Source: Devosia sp. SL43 (GTDB lineage Bacteria; Pseudomonadota; Alphaproteobacteria; Rhizobiales; Devosiaceae). Taken from it: DNA of 64,000 nucleotides. The translations under genes were made by a program, and so were the position numbers. Below, piece by piece: positions 27,600-35,942 of the stretch (position 1 is the stretch's first letter; every line of letters begins with the position of its first letter). The stretch covers positions 2,782,501-2,846,500 of the forward strand of contig NZ_CP063401.1 of assembly GCF_021729885.1 (NCBI RefSeq), given 5' to 3'. The notes under the pieces were generated by a model, which was not told the DNA's origin, did not search any database, and saw nothing but the letters and a program-made list of their open reading frames with translations.

Positions 27600-28061
27600 T
27601 CACTTCGGTCCGGGGTCCATCAACACGTGGATGCGGTCCGCGCCGAGCCGGGCCAGCTTGAGCATGAGTGCCTTGCGCCGGGCCGGGGCCATCGGCGTAT
27701 GCGGGCTGTCGCGCAGGATGTGCCCGTCATGCCCGTCGGCGACGATGAGGCCTTCCGTCACCGGAAAGATATTGCCATCGAGCTCGGGCGGCTTGGCGAA
27801 GAAGAACCTGTCCGAGAACTCCCGGTATTCGTGCCACTTCTTGTCGACCTGGAAATCGATCAGGCTCGACTTGATCTCGACGATCCAGATTTCGCCCTTG
27901 GGCCCGACGCCGAGCACATCGGCGCGTCGGCCGCTGCGCAGGGTGACCTCGGCATAGCAGGCCATGTCATAGGTTTCGCGCAACAGCCGCATCACCCCGC
28001 GCTGCACGCGCAGGGCGGTGGCCGATTGGCGCAGGTCGACGATGGGGCCCAGGTCAGCCAT
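27600..28061 (-). CDS. mmcB: MmcB family DNA repair protein (putative endonuclease)
   Basis: MmcB is an alphaproteobacterial SOS-linked protein of the restriction-endonuclease-like fold, first described in Caulobacter. The 153-residue protein has the PD-(D/E)xK-like core: YAEVTLRSGRRADVLGVGPKGEIWIVEIKSS gives the acidic residue and the ExK motif (VEIKSS). It lies inside the MFS array, overlapping array member 2 by 8 bp and touching member 1. That placement is unusual and may mean it is co-transcribed with transporters. Family assignment is good; the biochemical role is inferred. Confidence 0.9.
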   Translation of the reverse strand: MADLGPIVDLRQSATALRVQRGVMRLLRETYDMACYAEVTLRSGRRADVLGVGPKGEIWIVEIKSSLIDFQVDKKWHEYREFSDRFFFAKPPELDGNIFPVTEGLIVADGHDGHILRDSPHTPMAPARRKALMLKLARLGADRIHVLMDPGPK

Positions 28062-29208
28062 GGGCGGGAGCGGGCTTGGCCCTGGCGGGCAGCGCCCGGA
28101 TCACCAGCAGCGCCGCGATCAGCAATGGCACCACGACCCAGTAAGACATGCGGATGCCATAGGCCTCGGCGACGAAGCCAAGCAGTGGCGGTGCGAGGAA
28201 GAACACCACGAAGGTCATCTGCCCCAGCGAGGCGACATTGACCGAGGCCGGGCGGTCGGTGCGCTGGGCCGCTGCCGATACCGCCAGCGGATAGACAGCC
28301 GAGCAACCGATGCCGGTCAGGGCAAAACCAAGCAGCGCCACATATTCGTGCGGTGCGGTGGCCACGAGGACCAGCCCCGCAATGGCGATCAGCAGCAGCG
28401 TCGTTGCGACCACTCGCGGCGACAAACGATCGACCACGCCATCCATGGTCAGGCGGGCAATGGCCATGAACAGCGAGAAGACGGTAACGCTGAGGCCGCC
28501 AATGAAGGGCTCGACGTTGAACACGTCGCGCATATAGATCGCCGACCAGTCGATACCGGCGCCCTCTGCCAGCAGGGGCGCGGCGCCGATGATGCAGAGC
28601 GCGGCAAGGCCGATGGTCGGGAAGGCGATGCGCGGAGCGTCCCCGGAATGGGAATCAGGGCGCAGCGGCGCATTCTCGATGCCGCGGAACACGAACAACC
28701 CGGCTATCACCACGACGACGAACGCCACGACCAGGTGGATCTGCACCGGCACGCCAAGCTGCCGGATCCCCGCGCTGACCAGAGCGGTCACGAAAAATCC
28801 AAGGCTCCACATGCCGTGCGTGCGGCTCATGATGCCGTAGCCCAGTTGCGCCTCCAGCCGGTCGGCCTCGAGATTGACGATGATTTCGACCGCACCAGCG
28901 CAGATGCCGGCCAGGAACAGCAGCGGCACCACGAAGATGGCCGAGGGCATGAATGGCACCAGCGCATAGAGCGCCGAGGCGAGGAAGATCGTGACGAAGA
29001 TACCCGTCCTGGCCGAATAGCGCGCGATCAGCGGACCGGAAAAGGTGAGGCCGACCAATGCGCCGCAGGACATGGCGATCAGCGTCAGCCCGAGCTGGCC
29101 TTCGCTCAGTTGGAACTGACGCTGCAGATCGGGCAGGCGCGACAGCATCGCGCCCATCGACAGCGCGAAAATGAAGAACACCCCGAAGATCCGGTAATGC
29201 GGACGCAT
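28054..29208 (-). CDS. MFS transporter (array member 2)
   Basis: The 384-residue 12-helix permease starts MRPHYRIFGVFFIFALSMGAMLSRLPDLQ. It shares with members 3 and 4 the motifs NLEADRLE, EGAGIDWSAIYMRDVF and GIGCSAVYPLAVSAAA. DNA identity to member 3 is also obvious over long stretches, for example the region encoding the VYPLAVSAAAQRTDRPA loop (28240-28320 against 29490-29570). Its stop overlaps the mmcB start. Transport substrate unknown. Confidence 0.88.
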   Translation of the reverse strand: MRPHYRIFGVFFIFALSMGAMLSRLPDLQRQFQLSEGQLGLTLIAMSCGALVGLTFSGPLIARYSARTGIFVTIFLASALYALVPFMPSAIFVVPLLFLAGICAGAVEIIVNLEADRLEAQLGYGIMSRTHGMWSLGFFVTALVSAGIRQLGVPVQIHLVVAFVVVVIAGLFVFRGIENAPLRPDSHSGDAPRIAFPTIGLAALCIIGAAPLLAEGAGIDWSAIYMRDVFNVEPFIGGLSVTVFSLFMAIARLTMDGVVDRLSPRVVATTLLLIAIAGLVLVATAPHEYVALLGFALTGIGCSAVYPLAVSAAAQRTDRPASVNVASLGQMTFVVFFLAPPLLGFVAEAYGIRMSYWVVVPLLIAALLVIRALPARAKPAPAHG

Positions 29209-29276
29209 GTCGATACTCCTTGCCCGGTTCTAGCGCTCAGCGGCGCCAGAACCTGTCAGCAATCATGTGTTAGCTG

Positions 29277-30467
29277 TCAGCCGAGCGGTGTCGGTTCGGG
29301 CGGCAAGCCATGCGGCGTCTCTACCTTACGATTGCCCAGGGCGAAACTCGATGCCCACAGGCCTGCCAGCAACAGCGGCAGGCAGATCAGGTAGGAATTG
29401 CGGATGCCCAGATACTCGGCGACGAAGCCGAGCAAGGGCGGCGCGAGGAAGAACACCACGAAGCTCACCTGGCCCAGCGCCGCCACGTTGACGGCCGCCG
29501 GACGGTCGGTGCGCTGCGCCGCTGCCGATACCGCCAGCGGATAGACTGCCGAACAGCCGATGCCCATCAGGGCAAATCCGGCCAGCGCAATCTCGGGCAT
29601 GGGCGCGTAACCCACCATCAGCACACCGACACTGGCGAGACTCAGCAAGACCATGGCGACATTGCGCGGCCCGAAACGGGCGACGACCGGGTCGGCGGTC
29701 AGGCGCATCGCGGCCATGAAACCGGCGAACAGCGTCAGCCCCATGCCGCCGACAAACGGCTGCACCGCAAACACGTCGCGCATGTAGATGGCCGACCAGT
29801 CGATGCCGGCCCCTTCCACGAGAAAGGCCGCAAAACCGATGATGCAGAGCGGCACCAGCCCCAGATGCGGGAAGGCAATGCGATGGGTGTTCTCGCCGTG
29901 AGTGCGCTGCGGCGCAGGTGCGGGCTTGATACCCGCTATCATGTAGCCGCCGACCACGACGACGATCAGAGCCATCAGCCCCAGATGCGCCTCAACCGAA
30001 AGGCCGGACTGGCGGATCGCGGCGCCGAGCAGGGCAGTGACGAAGAAGCCAACGCTCCAGAAGCCGTGTGCGCGGTTCATGAACCGCTTGCCGGTCTGCA
30101 TTTCGAGGCGGTCGATCTCGACATTGAGATTGATTTCGAGTGCGCCGGACAGGAGGCCAGTGACGAACAGCAGGCCAAACACGGCCGGGGCGGCGCCCAT
30201 CCACGGGATCAGGGCGAAGAGGATCGCCGGGCCGAGCACGGTGAAGAAGGCAGTAGTCCGCACCCCGAGCCTCTCGATCACGGCGGCGCCGAAGGTCAGC
30301 GAGATCAGCGAGCCGATCGCCATGCCGATCATGGTGAGACCAAGCTGGCTTTCGGTGACGCCAAGCTGGGTCTGCACATCGGGCAGCCGCGACATCAGCG
30401 CGCCGGTCGTTAGGGCGAACAGGAAGAAACAGGCATAGAGCCGGTGCTGCGGGGCGATGAAACTCAT
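29277..30467 (-). CDS. MFS transporter (array member 3)
   Basis: The 396-residue permease starts MSFIAPQHRLYACFFLFALTTGALMSRLPDVQ and contains EIDRLEMQTGKRFMNRAHGFWSVGF, EGAGIDWSAIYMRDVF and GIGCSAVYPLAVSAAAQRTDRPA. It is the closest relative of member 2. Its start overlaps the stop of member 4 by 4 bp, so these two are translated as a coupled pair. A gap of 68 bp separates it from member 2. Substrate unknown. Confidence 0.88.
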   Translation of the reverse strand: MSFIAPQHRLYACFFLFALTTGALMSRLPDVQTQLGVTESQLGLTMIGMAIGSLISLTFGAAVIERLGVRTTAFFTVLGPAILFALIPWMGAAPAVFGLLFVTGLLSGALEINLNVEIDRLEMQTGKRFMNRAHGFWSVGFFVTALLGAAIRQSGLSVEAHLGLMALIVVVVGGYMIAGIKPAPAPQRTHGENTHRIAFPHLGLVPLCIIGFAAFLVEGAGIDWSAIYMRDVFAVQPFVGGMGLTLFAGFMAAMRLTADPVVARFGPRNVAMVLLSLASVGVLMVGYAPMPEIALAGFALMGIGCSAVYPLAVSAAAQRTDRPAAVNVAALGQVSFVVFFLAPPLLGFVAEYLGIRNSYLICLPLLLAGLWASSFALGNRKVETPHGLPPEPTPLG

Positions 30468-31639
30468 TCGGCGGCAACCGGCTTGGCGCTATGCCGGGGC
30501 GAAAGCACATGGGCGGTGAACAAGCCGAGCAACACCAGCGGGAATCCAACACCGAAGGCCCAGCGGATGCCGAAATGCTCGGCGACATAACCCAGCAGCG
30601 GCGGTCCGAGCAGGAAGGCCGTGAACGAGAACTGCGCCAGTGCCGCCACGTTGATGGCAGCGGGCCGATCGGTCTGCTGCGCGGCCGCCGACATGGCCAG
30701 CGGGAACAGCGCACTCGAGCCGATGCCGATCAGCGCGAAGCCGAGATAGGCGGCAAAGGCCACGGGCGCGAAGAAAACCAGCACCACGCCGATGCCGAGT
30801 ACGGTCAACAGCACCCGCGCCACCAGCACCGGGCTGTAGCGCTCCACGAACCCATCGGCGAAGAAGCGCGCGAAAGCCTGCGATCCGGCGACAAGAGCCA
30901 CGGCAAAGCCGGCCCAGAACGGCTCGACCGCAAAGATGTCGCGCATATAGATGGCCGACCAGTCAATGCCGGCGCCTTCCATCAGCATGGCGGACAGGCA
31001 CACACCCACCAGCAGCATGACGGCCATTGTCGGCTTGGCCAGGCGTGGCGTTTCTTCCGTGCTTGAGCCAGACCGATGCGGCGCCGCCTCGAAACGGCCA
31101 AGGATCAGGACGGTCAGAAGCAATGTCACGGGGATCATCAGCATCAGATGCCATTGTGGCGCCAGACCGGTCTGCGCGATGAAGGCGCCGACCATGCCGG
31201 CCGAGAAGAAGCCCAGACTCCAGAAGGCATGGGCGCGACTCATGATGCGCCGGCCGATGGCATGTTCGACCCGGTCCGCCTCGATATTGATGATGATCTC
31301 GATGGCGCCAATGGTGAGACCGACCGGCAGCAGCAGCAGGAACAGCGTCAGCGGGCTCTGCGCCCACATGGCCAGCGCATAGAGCACCGACAGCACGGGG
31401 ATGGCGGTCAGCAGCACCCGGCGATAGCCGAAGGCTTCGATGAAGCGTCCGGCAAAGGTCAGCGAGATCAGCGTGCCCAGCGCCGAGCCGATCAGCGCCA
31501 GGCCCAACTGGCCCTCGGCCACGCCAAGCGCCCGCTGGATATCCGGCAGTCGTGGAAACATGCTGCCCATCGTGAATGAATATACAAAAAACGCCCCGAA
31601 GACCTTGATCTGGGGTGGCAGGTCGATGCCGAATTTCAT
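30464..31639 (-). CDS. MFS transporter (array member 4, first transcribed)
   Basis: The 391-residue permease starts MKFGIDLPPQIKVFGAFFVYSFTMGSMFPRLPDIQ and carries NIEADRVEHAIGRRIMSRAHAFWSLGF, EGAGIDWSAIYMRDIF and GIGSSALFPLAMSAAAQQTDRPA. It is the first gene of the minus-strand array, so the operon promoter should lie in the 166 bp upstream, where two CG-centred palindromes are found. Substrate unknown. Confidence 0.88.
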   Translation of the reverse strand: MKFGIDLPPQIKVFGAFFVYSFTMGSMFPRLPDIQRALGVAEGQLGLALIGSALGTLISLTFAGRFIEAFGYRRVLLTAIPVLSVLYALAMWAQSPLTLFLLLLPVGLTIGAIEIIINIEADRVEHAIGRRIMSRAHAFWSLGFFSAGMVGAFIAQTGLAPQWHLMLMIPVTLLLTVLILGRFEAAPHRSGSSTEETPRLAKPTMAVMLLVGVCLSAMLMEGAGIDWSAIYMRDIFAVEPFWAGFAVALVAGSQAFARFFADGFVERYSPVLVARVLLTVLGIGVVLVFFAPVAFAAYLGFALIGIGSSALFPLAMSAAAQQTDRPAAINVAALAQFSFTAFLLGPPLLGYVAEHFGIRWAFGVGFPLVLLGLFTAHVLSPRHSAKPVAAE

Positions 31640-31711
31640 GGCTGAAAAGACTCGTGAAGGCGAATGGCGAGCAAACTATGCGAAAACGCACGCCCGGGAA
31701 AGCAGGGTCGG

Positions 31712-31745
31712 AAAACGTTTTACATTCGCAATTGCAACGTTGCAA
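31712..31745. promoter_or_regulatory. Twin CG-centred palindromes upstream of the MFS array
   Basis: AAAACGTTTT (31712-31721) and TTGCAACGTTGCAA (31732-31745) are perfect palindromes with CG centres 22 bp apart, about two helix turns. They lie 70-110 bp in front of the first MFS start codon. A CG-centred dyad of this kind is typical of LacI/PurR-family repressors. No LacI-family gene is in the window. Confidence 0.5.
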
Positions 31746-31806
31746 AGATGTGACGGAAAGTCGCTAGGCTGCGTGGCGCCGGCCAAGGGAGGCTAGCTCG
31801 TCGCGG

Positions 31807-32376
31807 TTACAGAAACGCCGACTCGGCTGGCTGCATGTAGAGGTCGTCGCGCACCACATTGACCCCGGTCAGCAGGTTGCGGACGATTTCGAGGCGGCGG
31901 AACTGGCCGCCGAGGCGGCTCTCGCCGGGGCGCCTGGGTCCGGTGACGCGGTCGCGCCGGTCGGGGCCGAAATAGCCTGATGTTTCGTAGTAGGTCAGGT
32001 TGGTGCCGATCTGCCGGCTTATCCGCTCCAGCACCCGGCTCCGGGTGAACGGCATGGTAATGACGTCGTCAAAGCCCATATTGATGCACCGGGTGATGGT
32101 GTCGAGTGACGGGCTTTCGGAGAAATACATCAGCGGCGAAAAGCGCACGCGGCGGCTGGGACAGAAGCGGATCGCCTCGGCAACACTACGCAAGGTGCCA
32201 ACATCGGGCACCGCGGCGAAGAGGAAGAAGCAAACGGGTGTCTGGTTGACCTGCTGCTCGGCCTGCATGACGCCGGCATAAGGTTGCACGACGGCAAAGT
32301 CGAGCCGCTGCGCCATCTCCATCAATCCAGCGCCGGGCCCGTCCAAAGGCCCAACAATATAGGCGGCGGCCTTCAT
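31807..32376 (-). CDS. Receiver-like (pseudo-receiver) protein
   Basis: The 189-residue protein has the alternating strands and helices of a response-regulator receiver, including SPSLDTITRCINMGFDDVITMPFTRSRVLERI, equivalent to the end of a receiver. However, the usual Lys before Pro is replaced (TMPF), and the strand-3 Asp is not evident (FFLFAAVPD), so phosphorylation is unlikely. A GYFGPDRRDR motif follows, often seen after receivers in this group. The ATG at 32376 is preceded by AAGGGG. No DNA-binding domain is visible. It may act as a protein-interaction module. Confidence 0.6.
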   Translation of the reverse strand: MKAAAYIVGPLDGPGAGLMEMAQRLDFAVVQPYAGVMQAEQQVNQTPVCFFLFAAVPDVGTLRSVAEAIRFCPSRRVRFSPLMYFSESPSLDTITRCINMGFDDVITMPFTRSRVLERISRQIGTNLTYYETSGYFGPDRRDRVTGPRRPGESRLGGQFRRLEIVRNLLTGVNVVRDDLYMQPAESAFL

Positions 32377-32472
32377 TGCCCTGCCATCCCCTTGCATTCC
32401 CACCGCGCATGCTAAGGGCACAATGCTAAGACGGGGCTAACGCCGCCGCCAGAAGGAGCAATACTTACCCAC

Positions 32473-33342
32473 CTATGGGTTGGGTCGTTCACCACGGAAC
32501 AGTGGCGCGTGTTGGCGCATCAGCGCCGCGATACGCTCGGCTACGGTGTGAACTGCCGGCTCGTGCCGTTCTTCGTGGTGGCTCACCAGCCATTGGTCGG
32601 TCTCGAGTTCGGCTATGGGCGGGGCCACGCGAACCAGCCGCTCGTCGCTATCGCCGACAAAGCAGGGCAGGACAGACAGGCCCGCGCCATTGGCCACCAG
32701 CTCGCGCACGCTGACCGCGTCATTGCCGCGCACCGCGATGCGATCGCCATGCCGTGCCTCGATCCAGCGCGCCGAATGGGTCTGGCCGCCATCGCCGGCA
32801 ATGCCGACGAAATAGCCGGCCTTGATACCGTTGATCAGTTCGCGACCCGAATAGATCGCATAGGCCACCTTGCCGATCAGCCGGCCCGCCAGCCACTGCT
32901 CGGTCTGCCGCTGGTTGCGGATGCCGAGATCGGCATTGCGGCGGCCGATATCGACCTTCTGCATGGCGGTGACAAATTCGAGGCCGAAGCGGTCCTCGAC
33001 GGTCCACACTTCGCCGATATTACCGGCGACGAACATCGAGGTCCATGACCCGGCGGACAGACGAACCACCCGCTCACCGATCGCGCCCTCCTTCCAGCGC
33101 TTGAGCGACAGCATGGCCGCTTCCACATCCTCGGCGCGGGCCAGCAGGTCTTCGCCGGCTTGGGTCAGGCGGTAGCCGGTCTGGCTGCGGTGGAATAGCG
33201 GCTCACCCAGCTGCCTTTCGAGCGCCGCGATGCGCCGACCCAGCGTGGCCGCACTCAGCCGTGTCGTCTCGGTCGCCGCACTGAGCCCACCGAGCCGGGC
33301 GACGTCTAGGAAGAGCCTCAGGTCGTCCCAGCTGAAGTCCAT
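32473..33342 (-). CDS. LysR family transcriptional regulator
   Basis: The 289-residue protein starts MDFSWDDLRLFLDVARLGGLSAATETTRLSAATLGRRIAALE, a LysR-type winged helix-turn-helix, followed by a periplasmic-binding-like effector domain. It faces a DUF1127 mini-gene and an aldo/keto reductase across a 175 bp gap, and LysR regulators commonly control the divergent gene. A dyad (CAAC...GTTG) in that gap at 33391-33410 is a candidate site. The effector is unknown. Confidence 0.92.
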   Translation of the reverse strand: MDFSWDDLRLFLDVARLGGLSAATETTRLSAATLGRRIAALERQLGEPLFHRSQTGYRLTQAGEDLLARAEDVEAAMLSLKRWKEGAIGERVVRLSAGSWTSMFVAGNIGEVWTVEDRFGLEFVTAMQKVDIGRRNADLGIRNQRQTEQWLAGRLIGKVAYAIYSGRELINGIKAGYFVGIAGDGGQTHSARWIEARHGDRIAVRGNDAVSVRELVANGAGLSVLPCFVGDSDERLVRVAPPIAELETDQWLVSHHEERHEPAVHTVAERIAALMRQHAPLFRGERPNP

Positions 33343-33390
33343 TTTTCATTTCTGCAAAGAACGTTGCGATGACGGTTGTAGCGCACGCGC

Positions 33391-33410
33391 CAACTTTTGC
33401 GCAATTGTTG
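33391..33410. promoter_or_regulatory. Imperfect dyad in the LysR / DUF1127-AKR gap
   Basis: CAACTTTTGC and GCAATTGTTG pair at 8 of 10 positions about a GC centre (core TTGCGCAA). The position between divergent promoters fits a LysR-type regulatory site. Confidence 0.35.
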
Positions 33411-33517
33411 TCTGGCCAGCGCAACGAACGCGCCGGATCGCAAGCCAGTACCGACAAGTCTGAAAAACCGAATCCGTTCGGAGACGGTCCTGCTTTGCCT
33501 GTTTTTGGAGACTGAGA

Positions 33518-33667
33518 ATGTTCGAACCCCTGACCCGCAAATTCATCGATTGGCGCCAGCGCCGTATCGCCATTCGCCAGCTGCATAAGCTCGACGATCG
33601 CCTGCTCGCCGATCTCGGCACCAAGCGTGACGACATTGCCAGCTTTGTCGCAAGCACTGAATGCTAG
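33518..33667 (+). CDS. DUF1127 family small protein
   Basis: This is a 49-residue open frame beginning MFEPLTRKFIDWRQRRIAIR and continuing with QLHKLDDRLLADLGTKRDDI, which is the DUF1127 (YjiS-like) signature: a short Arg-rich helix, then the L-x-x-L-[DN]-D-R-x-L-x-D-[IL]-G motif. The motif is convincing despite the length. TTGGAG upstream provides a ribosome site. It ends 10 bp before the aldo/keto reductase and is probably co-transcribed with it. Some DUF1127 proteins modulate RNA turnover or phosphate and carbon metabolism; the role here is unknown. Confidence 0.85.
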   Translation: MFEPLTRKFIDWRQRRIAIRQLHKLDDRLLADLGTKRDDIASFVASTEC

Positions 33668-33677
33668 GAGCCCAGCC

Positions 33678-34676
33678 ATGGTCTTTTCAAAATTGCGACC
33701 GCTCGGCCGGTCCGGAATTGCCGCCAGTGCCGTCGGGCTCGGCTGCTGGGCCATTGGCGGCCATTTCATTCTCGATGGGCGTCCCGATGGCTGGGGCGAT
33801 GTCGACGATGCCCAGTCCATCCGCGCCATCGAACTGGCCCTCGATCTGGGCGGCACCCTGTTCGATACCGCCGATGCCTATGGCACCGGCCATAGCGAGA
33901 CTGTGCTCGGCACCGCCCTCAAGCGGCGGCGCGCCGATGCGGTGATCGCCACCAAGTTCGGCTTTACCTATGACGCAGCGGCGCGGGCACTGCTCGCCAC
34001 CGATGTCAGCCCATCCTATGTTGACTGGGCCTGCACCCAGTCGCTGCAACGGCTGGGCACCGACTATATCGATCTCTACCAGATCCATGTCGGCGACCTG
34101 CCGGACGATGCCGCCGACGCAGCCGGCGAGGCACTGGAGCGGCTGGTCGATCAGGGCCGCATCCGCGCCTGGGGTTGGAGCACCGACGACGCCGCCAAGG
34201 CTGCGCGAATGCTGAAATTCCCGCATTTCAGCGCCGTGCAGCAGGAGCTCAGCGTCTTCAGGGACGGCCCCGAGATGCTCGAACTTTGCGCTGCCGAAAA
34301 CCTCGCCAGCCTCAATCGATCGCCTCTGGCAATGGGCATGCTGACCGGCAAGTTTTCCAACGCCTCGCAGCTTCCTGGCAGCGATGTCCGGGCGGCCGGC
34401 CATTCCTGGGTGCGCTTCTTCAAGGACGGCAAGCCGCTGCCCGAGCTCGTGGCACGAGTGGAGGCCATTCGCGAGGTGCTGACGACGGGTAGCCGCACGC
34501 CGGCCCAGGGCGCACTCGGCTGGATTCTGGCCCGCTCGCCGCACACAATGCCCATTCCCGGGTTCAAGTCCGAGGCGCAGGTTCGCGACAATCTAGGCGC
34601 GCTCGACTTCGGTCCGCTCGCGCCAGACACCATGGCCGAGATCGATCGGCTGCTGGCGGGCTTCGACCCACTTTGA
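33678..34676 (+). CDS. Aldo/keto reductase
   Basis: The 332-residue protein is an NADPH-dependent oxidoreductase of the AKR barrel fold. The catalytic tetrad is visible: Asp63 in LFDTADAYG, Tyr68, Lys93 in VIATKFGF and His in LYQIHVGD (about residue 133). The C-terminal IPGFKSEAQVRDNLGAL is the cofactor-binding region. AGGAG precedes the ATG at 33678. It follows a DUF1127 gene by 10 bp and diverges from a LysR regulator. The overall pattern resembles the YajO/Tas-like group; substrate unknown. Confidence 0.92.
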   Translation: MVFSKLRPLGRSGIAASAVGLGCWAIGGHFILDGRPDGWGDVDDAQSIRAIELALDLGGTLFDTADAYGTGHSETVLGTALKRRRADAVIATKFGFTYDAAARALLATDVSPSYVDWACTQSLQRLGTDYIDLYQIHVGDLPDDAADAAGEALERLVDQGRIRAWGWSTDDAAKAARMLKFPHFSAVQQELSVFRDGPEMLELCAAENLASLNRSPLAMGMLTGKFSNASQLPGSDVRAAGHSWVRFFKDGKPLPELVARVEAIREVLTTGSRTPAQGALGWILARSPHTMPIPGFKSEAQVRDNLGALDFGPLAPDTMAEIDRLLAGFDPL

Positions 34677-34682
34677 CAACGA

Positions 34683-34708
34683 AAAAGGGCCGCCCCGCGG
34701 GACGGCCC
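34683..34708 (-). terminator. Rho-independent terminator of rlpA
   Basis: On the minus strand GGGCCGTCCC, a short loop and GGGGCGGCCC are followed by TTTTTC. It lies 20 bp beyond the rlpA stop. The stem could also slow transcription from the aldo/keto reductase on the plus strand. Confidence 0.8.
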
Positions 34709-34728
34709 CTTGATCAGGCTTGGCTCGA

Positions 34729-35082
34729 TTACAGCGAGCTGATGCAGACCGATGTGGTGCCGCGATTGCGGAAACCCAGCTTGGTCGCTGCGGCCTTGCT
34801 GAGGTCGATGATGCGGCTGCCATGGAAGGGCCCGCGATCGTTGATGGTGACTTCGACCTGTTCGCCGGTGCGCTGGTCGGTGACCATGACCTTGGTGCCG
34901 AAAGGAAGGGAACGATGCGCCGCCGTCATGGCGTTTTCGTTAAAGATCTCACCTGATGCTGCCCGCTTGCCATTGAAGCCAGGACCATACCAGGAAGCGC
35001 CGCCGCATTGGGCATAGGCTGCAGTGGAAAGCGAGAGGAGAGCTGCAGCAAGTGCGGCGACGGAAACGGCTTTTCTGATCAA
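34729..35082 (-). CDS. rlpA: RlpA-like double-psi beta-barrel protein (short form)
   Basis: RlpA proteins bind or cleave naked glycan strands at the septum. This 117-residue version has a signal peptide (ending AAYAQ) and only the double-psi barrel: GGASWYGPGFNGKRAASGEIF, NENAMTAAHRSLPFGTKVMV and the catalytic-type Asp in VTINDRGPFHGSRIIDLS. The C-terminal SPOR domain of longer RlpA proteins is missing. No ATG fits the frame; the start seems to be TTG at 35082. It has its own terminator and so is probably a single-gene unit. Confidence 0.87.
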   Translation of the reverse strand: MIRKAVSVAALAAALLSLSTAAYAQCGGASWYGPGFNGKRAASGEIFNENAMTAAHRSLPFGTKVMVTDQRTGEQVEVTINDRGPFHGSRIIDLSKAAATKLGFRNRGTTSVCISSL

Positions 35083-35503
35083 ACTTCTGAACTCACATAG
35101 TTAAAGGTGAGTTGCTGGATAATGGACCCTCCCGGCCACAATGTGCCCGTGTTGGACACAACTGCCCCAGGACGTACGGGTGTTGCACGGTTGCCGCAGT
35201 ATCGGTGGCTGTATTTTCGCCCGATGCATGAATAACCAGCCGAATCTGGAGGATATGAATCCGCGATTTGCCGCATCGAGAGTACCGAGACGCCTGGTTT
35301 TGGCAAAAGACGGGATTCATCTTGCTCGATGTGGCCGTGCTGCCACAGTTCCCGCCGAATTGGCCCAAAACGACGCTTTCGCGTGGGTTCCCCAAACAAT
35401 TTCGGCGCGGCGGGGGCCGCGGCAATCCAATTGTGGCGCGATTGCGGCAGCTTTTACGGCGCCGGAATCATGCTAGGCACATTGCCGTTCACAGGGGGAC
35501 ATC
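35083..35503. other. Intergenic region between rlpA and the DoxX gene
   Basis: This is about 420 bp with no gene I can support. It must contain the rlpA promoter (minus) and the DoxX promoter (plus). Short overlapping frames on both strands lack family features and ribosome sites. No palindrome or repeat stands out. Confidence 0.5.
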
Positions 35504-35875
35504 GTGACAGCAACCGCCACGCTCATGCTGCTGGGCCGCATCATCTTCGGCCTGTTTTTCGTCATTGCCGCATTCCGCAATACGGTCGGCTTTCGCGATC
35601 GCATTCCATCGGCAACCAACTACGGCTGGAACATGCCGCCCGTCCTCGTCGGCGCGGGGTTCGCCATGCAATGGATTGGTGGGTTGTCACTTGTCCTGGG
35701 CCTGTTCACCGTCGTCGGCGCCCTGGTGCTGATCGTCTTCCTGGCGATCGCCACCGCCTGCTACCACAACCCGTTCCTGTTTCAGGGTAAAGCACGCGAT
35801 CCGCACCTGTACCTTACGCTGGTCAACATCACCCTGGCTGGCGGTCTGCTGCTAGTGATAGCGGACACGCTCTAA
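35504..35875 (+). CDS. DoxX family membrane protein
   Basis: The 123-residue protein has four hydrophobic helices and the DoxX-like pattern LLGRIIFGLFFVIAAFRN, followed by MPPVLVGAGFAMQWIGGLSLVLGL and a C-terminal YLTLVNITLAGGLLLVIAD. DoxX proteins are small inner-membrane proteins, some linked to quinone or thiosulfate metabolism and oxidative stress. GGGG upstream favours the GTG start at 35504; ATG at 35525 is a shorter alternative. Confidence 0.82.
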   Translation: MTATATLMLLGRIIFGLFFVIAAFRNTVGFRDRIPSATNYGWNMPPVLVGAGFAMQWIGGLSLVLGLFTVVGALVLIVFLAIATACYHNPFLFQGKARDPHLYLTLVNITLAGGLLLVIADTL

Positions 35876-35942
35876 TTCACTGGCGACGCTAACACTTTGC
35901 CAATCACTGCTGGTGCAGACTGCCTGAGCTTAGGACGCAGGC

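Noticed and set aside
26449..31639. MFS array as part of a defence or secondary-metabolite island
   Set aside because: No biosynthetic, restriction, toxin or integrase genes are near; tandem duplication explains it.
35079..35476. Overlapping short frames in the rlpA-DoxX gap
   Set aside because: No ribosome sites, no domain features and unlikely composition; treated as intergenic.
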